This document shows, piece after piece, positions 6,212-6,357 of a stretch of 6,357 bases of DNA (the first letter of the stretch is position 1; each line of letters starts with the position of its first letter). The position numbers and the translations under genes were made by a program. Origin of the DNA: an uncultured Clostridia bacterium (lineage in GTDB: Bacteria; Bacillota; Clostridia; Lachnospirales; Lachnospiraceae); assembly GCA_946405675.1 (NCBI GenBank), contig CAMJIC010000148.1, forward strand, positions 1 to 6,357. Reading direction: 5' to 3'. The notes beneath the pieces are model-generated. The model ran no database searches. It had not been told where the DNA came from and worked only from the letters and a program-made list of their open reading frames with translations.

Positions 6212-6357
6212 ATGAAGTACAAGAGAATAACAGCTGCCATGCTGGCAGCCGGAATCATGATCATGCAGACCATGGGAACTGTTTACGCATCCGAGGAGAC
6301 GGAGAATCTGCAGCCTCCGCAGGTGACAGAGGCGGTGGAACCTGAAACGGCTGCACC
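6212..6357 (+). CDS. Start of an exported protein, probably CD1107/DUF4366-like (3' partial)
   Basis: Forty-eight complete codons are visible before the window ends. The first 26 or so residues form a clear signal peptide: MKYKR, a hydrophobic core (ITAAMLAAGIMIMQTMG) and a cleavage site at about VYA-SEE. The mature start is acidic and rich in Glu, Thr, Pro and Gln (EETENLQPPQVTEAVEPETAA), a typical low-complexity linker of wall- or membrane-attached proteins. In Tn1549-type elements the gene after the NlpC/P60 protein is usually a CD1107-family (DUF4366) protein with a signal peptide and a disordered acidic stretch, which fits. No domain is visible here, so the identification rests on order and export signal only. 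Confidence 0.6.
   Translation, partial: MKYKRITAAMLAAGIMIMQTMGTVYASEETENLQPPQVTEAVEPETAA

Noticed and set aside
1..6357. CRISPR array, tRNA/rRNA gene, insertion sequence, attachment site or oriT
   Set aside because: No regularly spaced repeats, transposase or integrase coding sequence, or nick-site-like inverted repeat with relaxase context was seen; coding sequence fills nearly the whole window.

Overview
The window is part of the conjugation (type IV secretion, T4SS) module of an integrative and conjugative element from a low-GC-phylum Gram-positive host. The closest match I recognise is the Tn1549/CTn-like elements of gut Clostridia (Lachnospiraceae-type hosts). The basis is gene content and order: a small VirB2/Maff2-like membrane protein, a VirB6-like polytopic protein, a PrgI-family protein, a VirB4 ATPase, a membrane-anchored NlpC/P60 cell-wall hydrolase, and a secreted protein start of the CD1107/DUF4366 type. 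The strong AAGGAGG-type ribosome binding sites and the NPKTG cell-wall sorting signal also fit Firmicutes. Base composition looks moderately GC-rich by eye. Species cannot be assigned.

Layout, all on the + strand. Bases 1-128 hold the 3' end of a surface protein with a sortase sorting signal (NPKTGD, hydrophobic segment, basic tail). Bases 129-236 form the only real intergenic gap and carry a striking 44-nt hairpin (179-222) with an internal T7 tract, probably the terminator of the surface-protein gene. The T4SS operon follows: Maff2/VirB2-like (237-533), VirB6-like (549-1460), PrgI (1496-1927), VirB4 (1924-4395), a bifunctional NlpC/P60 plus SleB-like hydrolase (4382-6199), and the start of an exported protein (6212 to the window end). 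Gaps are 35 nt or less, two junctions overlap and no terminator is visible after 222, so the six genes are probably co-transcribed.

How they would work together: PrgI, VirB6 and the small Maff2/VirB2-like protein would form the membrane channel. VirB4 would power assembly or substrate movement. The NlpC/SleB protein would open the peptidoglycan so the channel can cross the wall. The exported last protein and the upstream wall-anchored protein may act at the surface in cell-cell contact. The coupling ATPase (VirD4/TcpA), relaxase, integrase and oriT are not in this window.

The points most worth a second look are a VirB4 Walker A motif that ends in Lys-Gly instead of Lys-Ser/Thr, with a second deviation just downstream; the fusion of a C40 peptidase to a C-terminal SleB-type domain; and the 20-bp hairpin ending just before the operon's first ribosome binding site. 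I did not find a clearly new system: this is a recognisable conjugation module with some unusual details.
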